Shown: one piece after another, positions 8,314 to 16,697 of the stretch
Layout: every line of letters starts with the position of its first letter
Numbering within the stretch: the first letter of the stretch is position 1
Source of the DNA: Chitinophagales bacterium
GTDB taxonomy: Bacteria > Bacteroidota > Bacteroidia > Chitinophagales > JADIYW01
Direction of reading: 5' to 3'
Assembly (NCBI GenBank): GCA_019694955.1
Contig: JAIBAX010000006.1
Coordinates: 1 to 64,000 of the forward strand
DNA length: 64,000 bases
Position numbers and translations under genes: made by a program
The notes under the pieces: model-generated
Databases searched by the model: none
Seen by the model: the letters and a program-made list of their open reading frames with translations, nothing else
Told to the model about the DNA's origin: nothing

Positions 8314-9185
8314 GAAGATACTTGATTTAAAGTTTTGAAATATACTTGTTCTAATGATGGATTTACCACTTCAAAATCCGGCAACATTTTTTCAGAAAAA
8401 ACTTGAATATTTAGCTTTCCGCCAATGTAGTGTGATGCAATCACGTTTGAAGAGGATTGATACTGTTCCAATTCTTCTTTTTGAATTTGCTTTTGCCAAA
8501 TTTTCCCATCAAGTTCATTTACAAAATCATTGGGTTTTCCTTGTAGTAATACTTTCCCGCCTTGCATAATCGCCATTTGAGAACACAGATTTCGAACATC
8601 TTCCACCAAATGTGTAGAAAGAATAACAATTCGTTCTGTCCCAATTTCAGAGAGCAATCCATTGAAACGATTTCTTTCTTCAGGATCTAAACCTGCAGTA
8701 GGTTCATCTACAATAATTATTTTTGGATTTCCGAGTAACGCCTGTACTACACCAAAACGCTGACGCATTCCGCCAGAAAACGTATATACTTCTTTGTTTT
8801 TTTGATTTATTAAATTGACTTTTTCTAGTAAAGATTCTATTTGTTTTTTGCGTTCAGTTTTATTAAAAACACCTTTCAGAATGGCAATGTGATTCAATAA
8901 ATCATAGGCTGATATTTTGGGATAAACACCAAAATCTTGTGGCAAAAATCCCAAAAACGCTCTAATAAACATCGGATTTTCTAAAATATTAATTCCATTG
9001 AGTAAAATTTCTCCAGAATCTGCAGTTTGCAAACCCACAATTGTGCGCATTAGTGATGATTTTCCGGCACCATTTGGCCCTAACAAACCAAACATTCCGT
9101 TTCCTATTTCTATCGAAATACCATTCAATGCTTTTACTCCATTTCCGTATGTTTTGGTAAGATTTTTTATGGATAATGTATTCAT
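8310..9185 (-). CDS. ABC transporter ATP-binding protein
   Basis: A 291-residue nucleotide-binding subunit. Visible motifs are Walker A GPNGAGKSS (about 36-44), the Q-loop region GFLPQDFG, the signature FSGGMRQR, Walker B IIIVDEPTAGLDPE and the switch His in LSTHLVEDV. It resembles ATPases paired with ABC-2 permeases. Its stop overlaps the start of the permease-peptidase by ATGA, indicating translational coupling. The C-terminal ~80 residues after the ATPase core may contact the permease. Confidence 0.93.
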   Translation of the reverse strand: MNTLSIKNLTKTYGNGVKALNGISIEIGNGMFGLLGPNGAGKSSLMRTIVGLQTADSGEILLNGINILENPMFIRAFLGFLPQDFGVYPKISAYDLLNHIAILKGVFNKTERKKQIESLLEKVNLINQKNKEVYTFSGGMRQRFGVVQALLGNPKIIIVDEPTAGLDPEERNRFNGLLSEIGTERIVILSTHLVEDVRNLCSQMAIMQGGKVLLQGKPNDFVNELDGKIWQKQIQKEELEQYQSSSNVIASHYIGGKLNIQVFSEKMLPDFEVVNPSLEQVYFKTLNQVSS

Positions 9186-9267
9186 TTTTATTATTTAAAA
9201 TTTAAGAAAGAACCCCCTCTTCAATAGCAATTATGCTACTGATTATATTATTTATATGTAATTAAAA

Positions 9268-9474
9268 TTAATCTTTTACATATTCTAAGATATCACCAGG
9301 TTGGCAATTTAGTGCTTTACAAATGGCATATAAAGTATCAAACCGTATACCTTTGGCCTTACCTGTTTTTAAAATGGATAAATTAGCTGGTGTGATATCC
9401 AAAATTTCTGCCAATTCTTTGCTTTGCATTTTTCGTTTGGCAAGCATCACGTCTATGTTTACAATTATTGGCAT
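9268..9474 (-). CDS. Small XRE/YozG-type helix-turn-helix regulator
   Basis: A 68-residue DNA-binding protein consisting of one Cro/C1-type HTH: VMLAKRKMQSKELAEILDIT, then PANLSILKTGKAKGIRFDTL, with YAICKALNCQPGDILEY at the end. The open frame extends upstream into the neighbour, but the ATG at 9474 gives the normal family length and lies two bases after the DUF2975 stop. DUF2975 plus YozG pairs are common and the HTH probably controls its own operon. The ABC genes begin 82 bases downstream on the same strand, so they may be one unit. Confidence 0.85.
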   Translation of the reverse strand: MPIIVNIDVMLAKRKMQSKELAEILDITPANLSILKTGKAKGIRFDTLYAICKALNCQPGDILEYVKD

Positions 9475-9476
9475 AA

Positions 9477-9995
9477 TTATATAAATAAGTCTTGTTCGTT
9501 TTGTAATTGCAATCCTTGCTTGAAAATAACGGCTAAAAAATAAGCAAACACACCAAGGAAAAAATGAATTACCGCCACCCATACTAGCCCTTCTTCAATT
9601 TTTCCGGCAAAAATTGAAGAGAGCAAAATAACAAGCCACGGTATTGTAAGATTGCCTGAATAAAACCATCTTAATTGATTTACTCCATACTTTGTAAATA
9701 GTTTAGGTTGTCTAAAAGCATTAAAAACATTGCTTGCCAGTAAAAAGAAGCCACCGTACAACCCAATTGGAATTAAAAAATTGAAAATTTTATATGCCCA
9801 ATTGTTTTCCCCATTCAAAAAAGGAGTTTCCGTAAACGGATAACAAACAGAAAAGAAATATCCATTTTCTCGAGTAATAAAACTCCATTTGGTAAGCAGA
9901 ACAATAAACGAATAGAAAGCTGTCAGCAAATATAATATGGCTAACAACTTCGTAATATAAAATAGGACAGCAGAAATATTTTTTACGTTTTTCAT
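9477..9995 (-). CDS. DUF2975 family membrane protein
   Basis: A 172-residue protein with about four membrane helices (near 13-35, 70-90, 112-132 and 140-162). Its position, directly upstream of a 68-residue YozG-like HTH gene and spaced by two bases, is the typical DUF2975 arrangement. The function of the family is not established. A signal-sensing membrane partner for the HTH regulator is an inference from the gene pairing. Confidence 0.75.
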   Translation of the reverse strand: MKNVKNISAVLFYITKLLAILYLLTAFYSFIVLLTKWSFITRENGYFFSVCYPFTETPFLNGENNWAYKIFNFLIPIGLYGGFFLLASNVFNAFRQPKLFTKYGVNQLRWFYSGNLTIPWLVILLSSIFAGKIEEGLVWVAVIHFFLGVFAYFLAVIFKQGLQLQNEQDLFI

Positions 9996-10145
9996 TTCTT
10001 AAAACTAAATTTATTTCTGCAAATATATATTTAATTATTGTAAAACAATAATTAATTTTATTATTTCCACCTATAAGTATTCTGATGGCATATTTTTAAA
10101 ACCAAAAAGGCCAACGCAGTTTATGATAAAAGTTCAATAACATAT

Positions 10146-10153
10146 TATCTTTG
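10146..10153 (+). promoter_or_regulatory. -7 box for the 189-residue unknown gene
   Basis: TATCTTTG fits TAnnTTTG and ends 21 bases before the ATG at 10175. No good -33 box is visible. Confidence 0.45.
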
Positions 10154-10174
10154 ATACATAGAAAAATACAACAT

Positions 10175-10744
10175 ATGCATATTAGTAAAGAACAAAATGA
10201 AGCGGCAAATGATATTTTAAAGCTCATTGCTTCAAAATTAGAAAATGAAAATAAAGAAATAAACACATTGGACGCCATTTCAACTTGTGCCAGACTTGCT
10301 GGAAGTCTATTGTTTAGATCCTTTGATTATAAAATCAGCGACGCCAAACCTGGAAGCGTTATTTTATCTGAAGAGGCTAATGAAAAAGGTCCTATTCTGG
10401 TTAATATTACCTACGCCGTTTTAGAAAGTTTAGGAGCCAACATGGACAACGAGAAAATGAGCGATAACTCTGACGAAGACACCACACTTAGTTATATCGA
10501 TGCCATCAATTTAGTGCAAAACGGGGTACACAAAATTATGAATAGACATGCACTATCTTTTGAAGAATTAGCCTACTCAACAGCTATTGCAACAGCGGTC
10601 ATCAGCGATATCTCCAACGAAGCGGGTTTCAGCAAAGCCGTTTACTACTATATTGAGGGTTCAAAAACTTATCCCCCAGATTTTACTGATTCGCAAACGG
10701 CAAATGTAAAAGAAAACAAAAAGCCATGGTGGAAAATATGGTGA
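10175..10744 (+). CDS. Hypothetical soluble protein, 189 residues
   Basis: No family recognised. The product has no signal peptide or membrane helix and is rich in predicted helices: KEQNEAANDILKLIASKLEN at the N terminus and FEELAYSTAIATAVISDISN near 130-150. A low-complexity tail ends in KKPWWKIW. A frame extends eight codons upstream to a TTG that overlaps the -7 box, so the ATG at 10175 is used. It stands alone between two minus-strand groups. Confidence 0.65.
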   Translation: MHISKEQNEAANDILKLIASKLENENKEINTLDAISTCARLAGSLLFRSFDYKISDAKPGSVILSEEANEKGPILVNITYAVLESLGANMDNEKMSDNSDEDTTLSYIDAINLVQNGVHKIMNRHALSFEELAYSTAIATAVISDISNEAGFSKAVYYYIEGSKTYPPDFTDSQTANVKENKKPWWKIW

Positions 10745-10832
10745 CAATTGGAAAGTGAAGCAAAGTAAGGTTTCAAGAATATATGTACAAAGACATGAAA
10801 GACTTTGCGACAAAATTATTTCAAGCTCCCAA

Positions 10833-11672
10833 TCAAATCTTTACAACCTTCGCCAATATGCTATTCGGTCTAATAAATGGTTGTAAGGTTTTCCAATCTA
10901 ATGTAAACGACGATGGCCCGGTGGCATAAGCAGCAATCTCGTAACTGTTATAGTAAAAACTGATACCTTTTTCGCTTATCGTGAAATTATCATTGAACTG
11001 AAACATGCCAAAGTCCTCCTCTGAATCGCCATCAGGAAAAACAAAATATCCCGCATCATCCAGCGGAACTTCGGGATGAACCTGCTGTTCTTCTCGAAAA
11101 GCATCTTCGGCAGGCGCTGCAAGATTAGGCTTCCAGCCATCTGTTAAAAGGCTGTCCAAAATTAGCTTATTGCCATATTTATCTACATTCACAAATAGGA
11201 GATAGGCATTAGGATGTGCTCCGCCAAGAAAAGAATGCTCACCCAAACCAAGCGTAAAAACCTCATTATCAATACTTTTTAATTGAACATCTCTTTCAAC
11301 AAACCATCCGATATCATAACCGGGTTCTGATTGCTGAAAAGAAATATAATCATTAAAAAAATCTGTGATGAACTGTTCCGGGGATGCCTTTCGCAGACCT
11401 TCACTCATATTGGCCAGTATAAAGTCCTCGATTATTGTTGTGAGGCTATCTTTTAACTGTTGTGTCGGTGCCGTAGACACCTGAGGAAATGAAAAACGCA
11501 CACTGGTACAAGACGCTCCCTGACAGGGTAAAATACTGGTATCTATTTTTATCCAATTAAAAGCCAGTGTATCTTCTTTTTCGGTAATGTGTGCGCCATC
11601 AGATGTTTCTTTATTTCTACAGGCATTGAAAAAAACGGTAATAACCGCTAGCAAAACAAATAATTTCTTCAT
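10833..11672 (-). CDS. DUF3298 (RsiV-like) lipoprotein
   Basis: A 279-residue lipoprotein with signal peptide and lipobox FFNAC (Cys18). The region 55-150 resembles the DUF4163 domain, and FLGGAHPNAYLLFVNVD at about 150 followed by a conserved C-terminal half is the DUF3298 signature found in the anti-sigma factor RsiV and many periplasmic proteins. There is no cytoplasmic anti-sigma segment, so it is not an RsiV orthologue. It is probably anchored in a membrane facing the periplasm. Function unknown. Confidence 0.75.
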   Translation of the reverse strand: MKKLFVLLAVITVFFNACRNKETSDGAHITEKEDTLAFNWIKIDTSILPCQGASCTSVRFSFPQVSTAPTQQLKDSLTTIIEDFILANMSEGLRKASPEQFITDFFNDYISFQQSEPGYDIGWFVERDVQLKSIDNEVFTLGLGEHSFLGGAHPNAYLLFVNVDKYGNKLILDSLLTDGWKPNLAAPAEDAFREEQQVHPEVPLDDAGYFVFPDGDSEEDFGMFQFNDNFTISEKGISFYYNSYEIAAYATGPSSFTLDWKTLQPFIRPNSILAKVVKI

Positions 11673-11774
11673 TAATCAATCTTATACTGCTCACAAAAAT
11701 ACTACTTCAGGGAAATAATAAGTAGTTAATTCCCTTAAATTACGTTATTGACTTCTACCGTAAATAAGCAAAGA

Positions 11775-12353
11775 CTAATTCATACTAGGCTTTAACTGCG
11801 GTATAACCGTTGATTTAACCTCCGTTGGTTTGGTTTGTCGCATTTCCATTTTTCGTTGCTTGCGCTCAATATCCTTCTTTTCTCTTTCCGTTCCCTTGTA
11901 TGGAACGCGCGTACCCATCACATAGTCCCACAATGGAAACGTCACACACCAATTTTTATCCTGATCTTGCCCCATATGATGGTCATAATGCCAAGGAAGG
12001 TATTTATATCCCCATTCCGGATTGAGGTGAGATTTCTTGTGTACACGAAAATAATTCCATTGAGAAAACCAGATGCCGGCAACAAAACCCGGAAATATGG
12101 GCAAAAGTGGCGTAAAAACCGCCGCACCGCCTACCAAGGTGGCAACTTCCTTGCTTTGTGGATTCCAAGATGTCCACCATGGCTTTTCATAATCGCTGTC
12201 TCTATATTCTTCCTGCATCACAGTCTTATGATGGATAGCCCAATGAAACCGCCAAAAACTGTCTTTTTTCTTACCTAGTCCATGCAACCAATACTTATGG
12301 ATGTACCATTCTCCGGCATTTGCCACTAAAAGTCCACTTAAAAAACCAAACAT
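11775..12353 (-). CDS. Fatty acid hydroxylase / sterol desaturase-like protein
   Basis: A 192-residue protein with histidine clusters of the di-iron membrane hydroxylase superfamily: HKYWLH (HX4H, about 19-24), HWAIHH (HX3HH, about 38-43), a later single His near the middle, and HYDHH (about 123-127). Two short hydrophobic segments (1-16 and about 70-95) fit a membrane-bound enzyme. Members hydroxylate or desaturate fatty acids, sterols or carotenoids with O2; the substrate cannot be read from sequence. It is divergent from the GNAT gene. A second, different member lies at 51801-52463. The C-terminal 40 residues are basic and probably flexible. Confidence 0.7.
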   Translation of the reverse strand: MFGFLSGLLVANAGEWYIHKYWLHGLGKKKDSFWRFHWAIHHKTVMQEEYRDSDYEKPWWTSWNPQSKEVATLVGGAAVFTPLLPIFPGFVAGIWFSQWNYFRVHKKSHLNPEWGYKYLPWHYDHHMGQDQDKNWCVTFPLWDYVMGTRVPYKGTEREKKDIERKQRKMEMRQTKPTEVKSTVIPQLKPSMN

Positions 12354-12411
12354 TTTCTATAATTTTAATTAAAATTAGGAAAAAACTTTCATACTTCGAA
12401 CTTTTTTAAGC

Positions 12412-12419
12412 TACTTTTG
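12412..12419 (+). promoter_or_regulatory. -7 box for the FemAB/GNAT gene
   Basis: TACTTTTG matches TAnnTTTG, 19 bases before the ATG at 12439. A TTTC at 12387-12390 is a weak -33 candidate with a 21-base spacer. Confidence 0.5.
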
Positions 12420-12438
12420 TTATTAAGTTTTCAGTACT

Positions 12439-13677
12439 ATGTCTAATATCGCAGGAGTAATTACCATCCAACAACATACATCCATCAGTCACATTTTACC
12501 TGACCTGAATCAAGACAATTACCAAACTCCACTTGTACAATACTTTAGCTATTTATATGCTTTAGAAAATGCAGCAGGTAGAAATTTTGAACCGGTATAC
12601 ATTACCTTTTCTGAAAATGATAAGATAAGAGCCATTGCCTATTTTCAGATCGTACACTTTAAGGGCAAAGAATTGAATTCTTTTCTGAATGAACCTGAAC
12701 AAAAAAAGGGATTCTCCGTATGCCTTAGACAAGCCTTTGGCAATTTACTGATTGGCAAGGTGGAAGAAATGGAGCTTAACCTCATGGCTTCCGGAAATCT
12801 ATTCATCACTGGTGATAAAGGGTTTTATTGTGCGAAGGATATTACTTCCATAGAAAAGGAAAGCATTTCCAGACAAGTCATTGATTATATAAAGAATAGG
12901 GTCATGGATGCAATGGAAGTAGGGACATTGCTTATCAGGGATTTTTACTCGGAGGATGATGGCTTCGACTTCTTGAAGAATATTGGGTTCGTAGGGTTTC
13001 CAACAGAACCGGACATGATGATGTCACTTCCGGCACATTGGAGCGATTTTCAAGAATATACAGAAGCATTATCTTCAAAATACAGGGTAAAATTAAAAAA
13101 GATAATGGAGCAAAGTGAGCGAGTAACCCTGCGCAAACTCAGCGCAGAAGAAGTTTCGGAGCAGGCGCATAAACTCTGGCAGCTGTATGAAAACGTTGCC
13201 AACCATTCAAACTTCAATTTATCATATCTTCCGACATCCTATTTCAGTGATACGCAAAAGTTTTATGGAGATCGTTTTCAAGTGTATGGTTACTATTTTG
13301 AAGAAAAATTAATAGGCTTCTCTTCCGTTTTTATATGCCATGAAAAAAATACATTGGAAGATCATTATATCGGCCTTGATTATGAGAATACATCTGATGT
13401 TAACCTATACCATAGAATGCTGTTCGACTTCATAAAGATTGCATTGGAACATCACCTCCAGCACATTCACTACGGGAGAACGGCAACAGAAATAAAAAGC
13501 TCAGTAGGTGCTGTACCACTAGAAATGAAAGCCTACATTTATCATAGCAGTAAACTTAAAAACTTCTTTTTAGCACCCATCACCAGAAATGTGAAAGCCA
13601 AAGAATATATCATTAGGAATCCTTTCAAGCAAACGGCAATAGAAGCAAAGACGATGGAAGTTGTTGTGAATGAATGA
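12439..13677 (+). CDS. FemAB-like / GNAT-fold acyltransferase
   Basis: A 412-residue soluble protein. The second half (about 210-370) looks like an Acetyltransf_6/FemAB-type GNAT domain: SSKYRVKLKKIMEQSE, the stretch YYFEEKLIGFSSVFICHEKN, and LEDHYIGLDYENTSDVNLYH ending in HIHYGRTATEIKSSVGA. This class transfers acyl or aminoacyl groups, and relatives act in peptidoglycan bridge or exopolysaccharide modification. The N-terminal 200 residues are less typical. The donor and acceptor are unknown. It is a single gene with its own promoter. Confidence 0.65.
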   Translation: MSNIAGVITIQQHTSISHILPDLNQDNYQTPLVQYFSYLYALENAAGRNFEPVYITFSENDKIRAIAYFQIVHFKGKELNSFLNEPEQKKGFSVCLRQAFGNLLIGKVEEMELNLMASGNLFITGDKGFYCAKDITSIEKESISRQVIDYIKNRVMDAMEVGTLLIRDFYSEDDGFDFLKNIGFVGFPTEPDMMMSLPAHWSDFQEYTEALSSKYRVKLKKIMEQSERVTLRKLSAEEVSEQAHKLWQLYENVANHSNFNLSYLPTSYFSDTQKFYGDRFQVYGYYFEEKLIGFSSVFICHEKNTLEDHYIGLDYENTSDVNLYHRMLFDFIKIALEHHLQHIHYGRTATEIKSSVGAVPLEMKAYIYHSSKLKNFFLAPITRNVKAKEYIIRNPFKQTAIEAKTMEVVVNE

Positions 13678-13703
13678 TATGAAATTGAATGCTTCTCTAT
13701 CAG

Positions 13704-14201
13704 TTATATATCACGGCTCATATCTTTTATTCCTAAATCGATTTTATCTGAATCTTGGTAAAATTTGTTTATTATTTTGCTAATCAATACTAAATTAAGT
13801 TCACCATGCGGCAAAGAAACACTTATTTCTTTATTGTGATGGATAGCTTTTATACAAAAATAATAAATGTTTCCGCCTTCGCCATCGGCGTGTCGGGCAA
13901 TATAAAAGTAGTAAACTTCTTCCCAATCGGTCAGACCAAGTTTTTTCGTCCAAATACCCTTTTTGGAGATGATGAGCAAAATACTATGATCCAAAGCCTT
14001 ATATAGACTATAAAAAATAAGAATAATAGGTATTAATAATTTCCAACAGTTCTCTAATTTGTAAGAATCCTGTTTAGTCTCAATAATAATGACCATCAAG
14101 ATGATAATATATAAAAAAATTAGCAGCCAATAAATGACTCCATCACTTTTAATTACAAAATTCTCCTTATCCTCCAATAATAATTGTAAATCCTTATCCA
14201 T
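13704..14201 (-). CDS. Small membrane protein with PH-like cytoplasmic domain
   Basis: A 165-residue protein with two adjacent membrane helices (about 23-42 and 53-75). A C-terminal domain follows (GIWTKKLGLTDWEEVYYFYI and on), which reads like the PH-type fold of STM3941-like small membrane proteins. Similar proteins are sometimes immunity partners of toxins, but no toxin lies next to it. It is convergent with the GNAT gene and 21 bases from MarR. Function unknown. Confidence 0.6.
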   Translation of the reverse strand: MDKDLQLLLEDKENFVIKSDGVIYWLLIFLYIIILMVIIIETKQDSYKLENCWKLLIPIILIFYSLYKALDHSILLIISKKGIWTKKLGLTDWEEVYYFYIARHADGEGGNIYYFCIKAIHHNKEISVSLPHGELNLVLISKIINKFYQDSDKIDLGIKDMSRDI

Positions 14202-14222
14202 CTTAATACATTGAGTAATGCA

Positions 14223-14762
14223 TTAACGCTTCCCAACACGTTTTGATTCCGACTTTATCTTTTCCGGTTGGTCGAGGTTTTGTTCTTTGAACTTTTGTAT
14301 GGCCACTGGTACTTGGTTCATTACTTCGAAAAATATCTTGAGTTTATCCGCAGGAATATCCTGAATGAGAAATTTCTCTAAGGTGAATACTGAGCGCAAT
14401 GCAAACTCGCGCAACTGCTTACCATAATCCGTGAGGAAAACGTTGACTTTGCGTTGATCCATTTTGTCGCCTCTTCTGACAATGATTTTATTCTTTTCAA
14501 GCGACTTTATGGTTCTGCTAAGGCTGTTCGGCTCCATACCTATACGTGGTGCTATTTTCGTCACCGGCGTACCCTCTTCATCAATGGCTAATAAAACAAA
14601 CGCCATAGAAATGGTGCCATCATATTGCGCCGCCATATCATTGCAAAGCTTCGCTAACGCAAACCAAGCCATCCTTATATTGGCTACCACCATCTTGGAG
14701 GATACATCCTCATACCATTCCTGACTTCTATTAATTTCCGGCATTATTTGTAAATTCACCAT
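14223..14762 (-). CDS. MarR-family transcriptional regulator
   Basis: A 179-residue winged-helix repressor. The core KIAPRIGMEPNSLSRTIKSL is the recognition helix region, and the wing is RRGDKMDQRKVNVFLTDYGK. It has an extra N-terminal segment and a basic C-terminal tail (KIKSESKRVGKR). Its start codon is 24 bases from the divergent PTPLA-like gene, and the predicted promoters of both genes overlap the opposite gene's start. It is therefore a good candidate to repress itself and the dehydratase gene. The ligand is unknown; an acyl-CoA or fatty acid is a guess from the neighbour. Confidence 0.88.
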   Translation of the reverse strand: MVNLQIMPEINRSQEWYEDVSSKMVVANIRMAWFALAKLCNDMAAQYDGTISMAFVLLAIDEEGTPVTKIAPRIGMEPNSLSRTIKSLEKNKIIVRRGDKMDQRKVNVFLTDYGKQLREFALRSVFTLEKFLIQDIPADKLKIFFEVMNQVPVAIQKFKEQNLDQPEKIKSESKRVGKR

Positions 14763-14778
14763 AAAGAACGTAAAATTA
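14747..14778 (+). promoter_or_regulatory. Promoter of the PTPLA-like gene, overlapping marR start
   Basis: TTTG (14747-14750), a 20-base spacer and TAAAATTA (14771-14778, six of eight consensus bases) end eight bases before the ATG at 14787. On the other strand CATTTTTG (14789-14782) is a near-consensus -7 box for marR. The two promoters therefore interlock. Confidence 0.4.
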
Positions 14779-14786
14779 TCGCAAAA

Positions 14787-15362
14787 ATGAATGCAGACAT
14801 TCGAAATTATTTGGTTGGATATAATTTCACCAGTGCCTTCCTGTGGTTATTCATAGGCATAGCGGTATGGTTTCAAGAAACTATGCTTCAGTGGAACTTA
14901 CTCTATATGTTGCTTATCATACAATCATTCGCATTTTTAGACATGTTGCATGCACTTAAGAAATGGGTGAAGACCAATCCGGTTCAAAGCTTTGTACAAA
15001 CGTCTGCCCGCATAATCATGATCTTATTAATGATTTGTATAGATGAAAGAAATATCAAGTTTAGTACGATAAAAATTACTACCACGATTTGGATGATTGC
15101 CGAAGTGGTGCGTTATGCGTACTACGGCTTTAACCTTTTAAAAAAAATAAACGTTTTCCAATTCTTGCGCTACCATCTTTTCATAGTTTTGTACCCGGCA
15201 GGTGTTTTATTGGAGTACATTATTGGCTACCAATTCCTCAAAACCCAATATTTTAAATGGAATTTCATCACCATTCTTGTCGGATTATTCTTCCTCTCCT
15301 ATATTTATTTCTTTCCAATACTATACAAGCATATGTTGAAACAAAGGAAACGATTGTATTAA
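14787..15362 (+). CDS. PTPLA/HACD-family 3-hydroxyacyl-CoA dehydratase-like membrane protein
   Basis: A 191-residue protein with about six membrane helices. It carries the PTPLA family pattern: YLVGYN at 8-13 (YLxxYN), LDMLHAL at 51-57 (LExLHxL), QTSAR at 71-75 (Q.SR), W..AEVVRY at 102-110, LRYHLFIVLYPAGVLLE at 127-143. Yeast Phs1 uses a Tyr and a Glu seven residues apart as catalytic pair; here Tyr136 and Glu143 match that spacing exactly. The eukaryotic enzymes dehydrate very-long-chain 3-hydroxyacyl-CoA in the ER membrane. A role in fatty acid elongation or modification in the bacterial membrane is inferred. Gene neighbours are a divergent MarR and, 1.3 kb on, a two-domain FabG. Confidence 0.82.
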   Translation: MNADIRNYLVGYNFTSAFLWLFIGIAVWFQETMLQWNLLYMLLIIQSFAFLDMLHALKKWVKTNPVQSFVQTSARIIMILLMICIDERNIKFSTIKITTTIWMIAEVVRYAYYGFNLLKKINVFQFLRYHLFIVLYPAGVLLEYIIGYQFLKTQYFKWNFITILVGLFFLSYIYFFPILYKHMLKQRKRLY

Positions 15363-15740
15363 GATTACAGGTAGTCTTTTGTATCACAAATTCGTCCACC
15401 GTTAACGGTCGTCCCGATGATTCGGGAGACCACCGTTGCTAAGAAGAACGTTAAAAAATGATTTTTTTGTATCACAAAGTTCCACAATGAAGGCACTAAG
15501 TTCGCAAAGGAAGCCACCTTTACGACAAAAGGCAAGATTTTATCTTGCAATCCGCAACAATCTTTCAAAAGGATTGTATGCTACACAAAGTTTCAAAACC
15601 ATACACTATATTCAGTTATATGGTATACACTTAGTATCGTGAAGAAGAAATACATGTTATGAACAAACCACATTAAAAAATAAACCTTTAAAAATCCTAC
15701 AACTAAACCTCCATAATTCATATCTTTCAAAAAATATTCA
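15363..15740. other. Intergenic region packed with hairpins and direct repeats
   Basis: No gene seen. A 14-base direct repeat TTTTGTATCACAAA occurs at 15377-15390 and 15465-15478. Between the copies lies a strong hairpin (GGTC-TCCCGA / TCGGGA-GACC, 15407-15431, one bulged G). Further hairpins are CAAGAT/ATCTTG (15533-15547) and ACAATC/GATTGT (15557-15577). Bases 15473-15510 match the CTTTGTG repeat family seen near 25820 and 40155. Confidence 0.5.
15407..15431. repeat. Hairpin between 14-base direct repeats
   Basis: Stem TCCCGA (15412-15417) / TCGGGA (15422-15427) with loop TGAT, extended by GGTC/GACC across a bulged G. There is no T run after it on either strand, so it is not an ordinary terminator. 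Confidence 0.5.
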
Positions 15741-16595
15741 ATGTATCAGATTGCACATAAAGGAACTTTAATATTTCTATTCAGTTTTGTTTTTCAGCCA
15801 ATTTTTGCCTCTAATGTTAATGTAGTGGATTCTTTAAAGTACTATTTTACTAAATACACCTATTATAGTGACTTTATTGATGAATTTTTGTCTTTTAGTG
15901 ATGAGGATTATTCAGATTTAAATAGAGAACTTTCTTTGGGATTCATTTATATGGATAATTATTTTACTATTGACAATAAGGAGTATTTATTAGAATCCAT
16001 CATTCGGAATGATAGCATTGCAAAAATCACCCTATATTCATTTAAAAGAAGTAAAAAGGAAGTACGCAATGGAGTACGCCCAAATAAGTTTACAGTAAAA
16101 ATACCTCTTATAAATCCCTTATTTGATGAATTAGTCAATTTTCATAAAGCTGTCAAAGGGGATTCTTTAAATTTGGAGAGGATTCACTTTGGAGATTTTG
16201 GATTTGCAGGTGGTAAAGGAGCCGTTAATGATATTTTTAAAAGGATTTATAAAAGAAAACAAAGATTCTCTGATAAAGAAATTTACCATCACTTAAATTC
16301 TCTTTATCCAGAGGATAGAATGTGGGGATATACAATTTATTACCTACAATCTATTTATGACATTAAGAACAAAGTCATAATTAATACTTATATTGAAAAA
16401 GAGAAATCACTAAATGATAATTTTATATTTTCACATGGTTGCCTAATTTCGACTGAAAGTGTTTTTTCATTTTTAACTTCAACCGAAGAAAAATACTCAA
16501 TTAAATTATTATTAGGATGCTATAGGTTTGATAAATATCATAATTACTCCAAATCTGGGAAAATTTTAGAATTATTATTCCCATACGAAGACTAA
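15741..16595 (+). CDS. Hypothetical exported protein, 284 residues
   Basis: No family recognised. Residues 1-23 are a signal peptide (TLIFLFSFVFQPIFA followed by SNVN), so the protein is exported. The mature part is rich in aromatic residues, Lys, Asp and Asn (YYFTKYTYYSDFIDEFLSF), with no cysteine pairs or catalytic motif I can name. Base composition is more AT-rich than the adjacent fabG. It stands alone behind a repeat-rich spacer, which could mean recent arrival. Confidence 0.6.
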   Translation: MYQIAHKGTLIFLFSFVFQPIFASNVNVVDSLKYYFTKYTYYSDFIDEFLSFSDEDYSDLNRELSLGFIYMDNYFTIDNKEYLLESIIRNDSIAKITLYSFKRSKKEVRNGVRPNKFTVKIPLINPLFDELVNFHKAVKGDSLNLERIHFGDFGFAGGKGAVNDIFKRIYKRKQRFSDKEIYHHLNSLYPEDRMWGYTIYYLQSIYDIKNKVIINTYIEKEKSLNDNFIFSHGCLISTESVFSFLTSTEEKYSIKLLLGCYRFDKYHNYSKSGKILELLFPYED

Positions 16596-16697
16596 ATGCA
16601 TTACATCCCTCACTTGTCATTTTATCATCAACTTTATACAACCTTAATACCAACAAATTCTATGAAATGCTTACTTTTACGATACAAAATATAGACT

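Noticed and set aside
9268-9995. Toxin-antitoxin pair (small HTH plus membrane protein)
   Set aside because: DUF2975 with a YozG-like HTH is a known regulator and membrane protein pairing; no toxin features were seen.
11835-12278. 147-residue plus-strand frame
   Set aside because: It is opposite the hydroxylase-like gene, whose histidine motifs show which strand codes.
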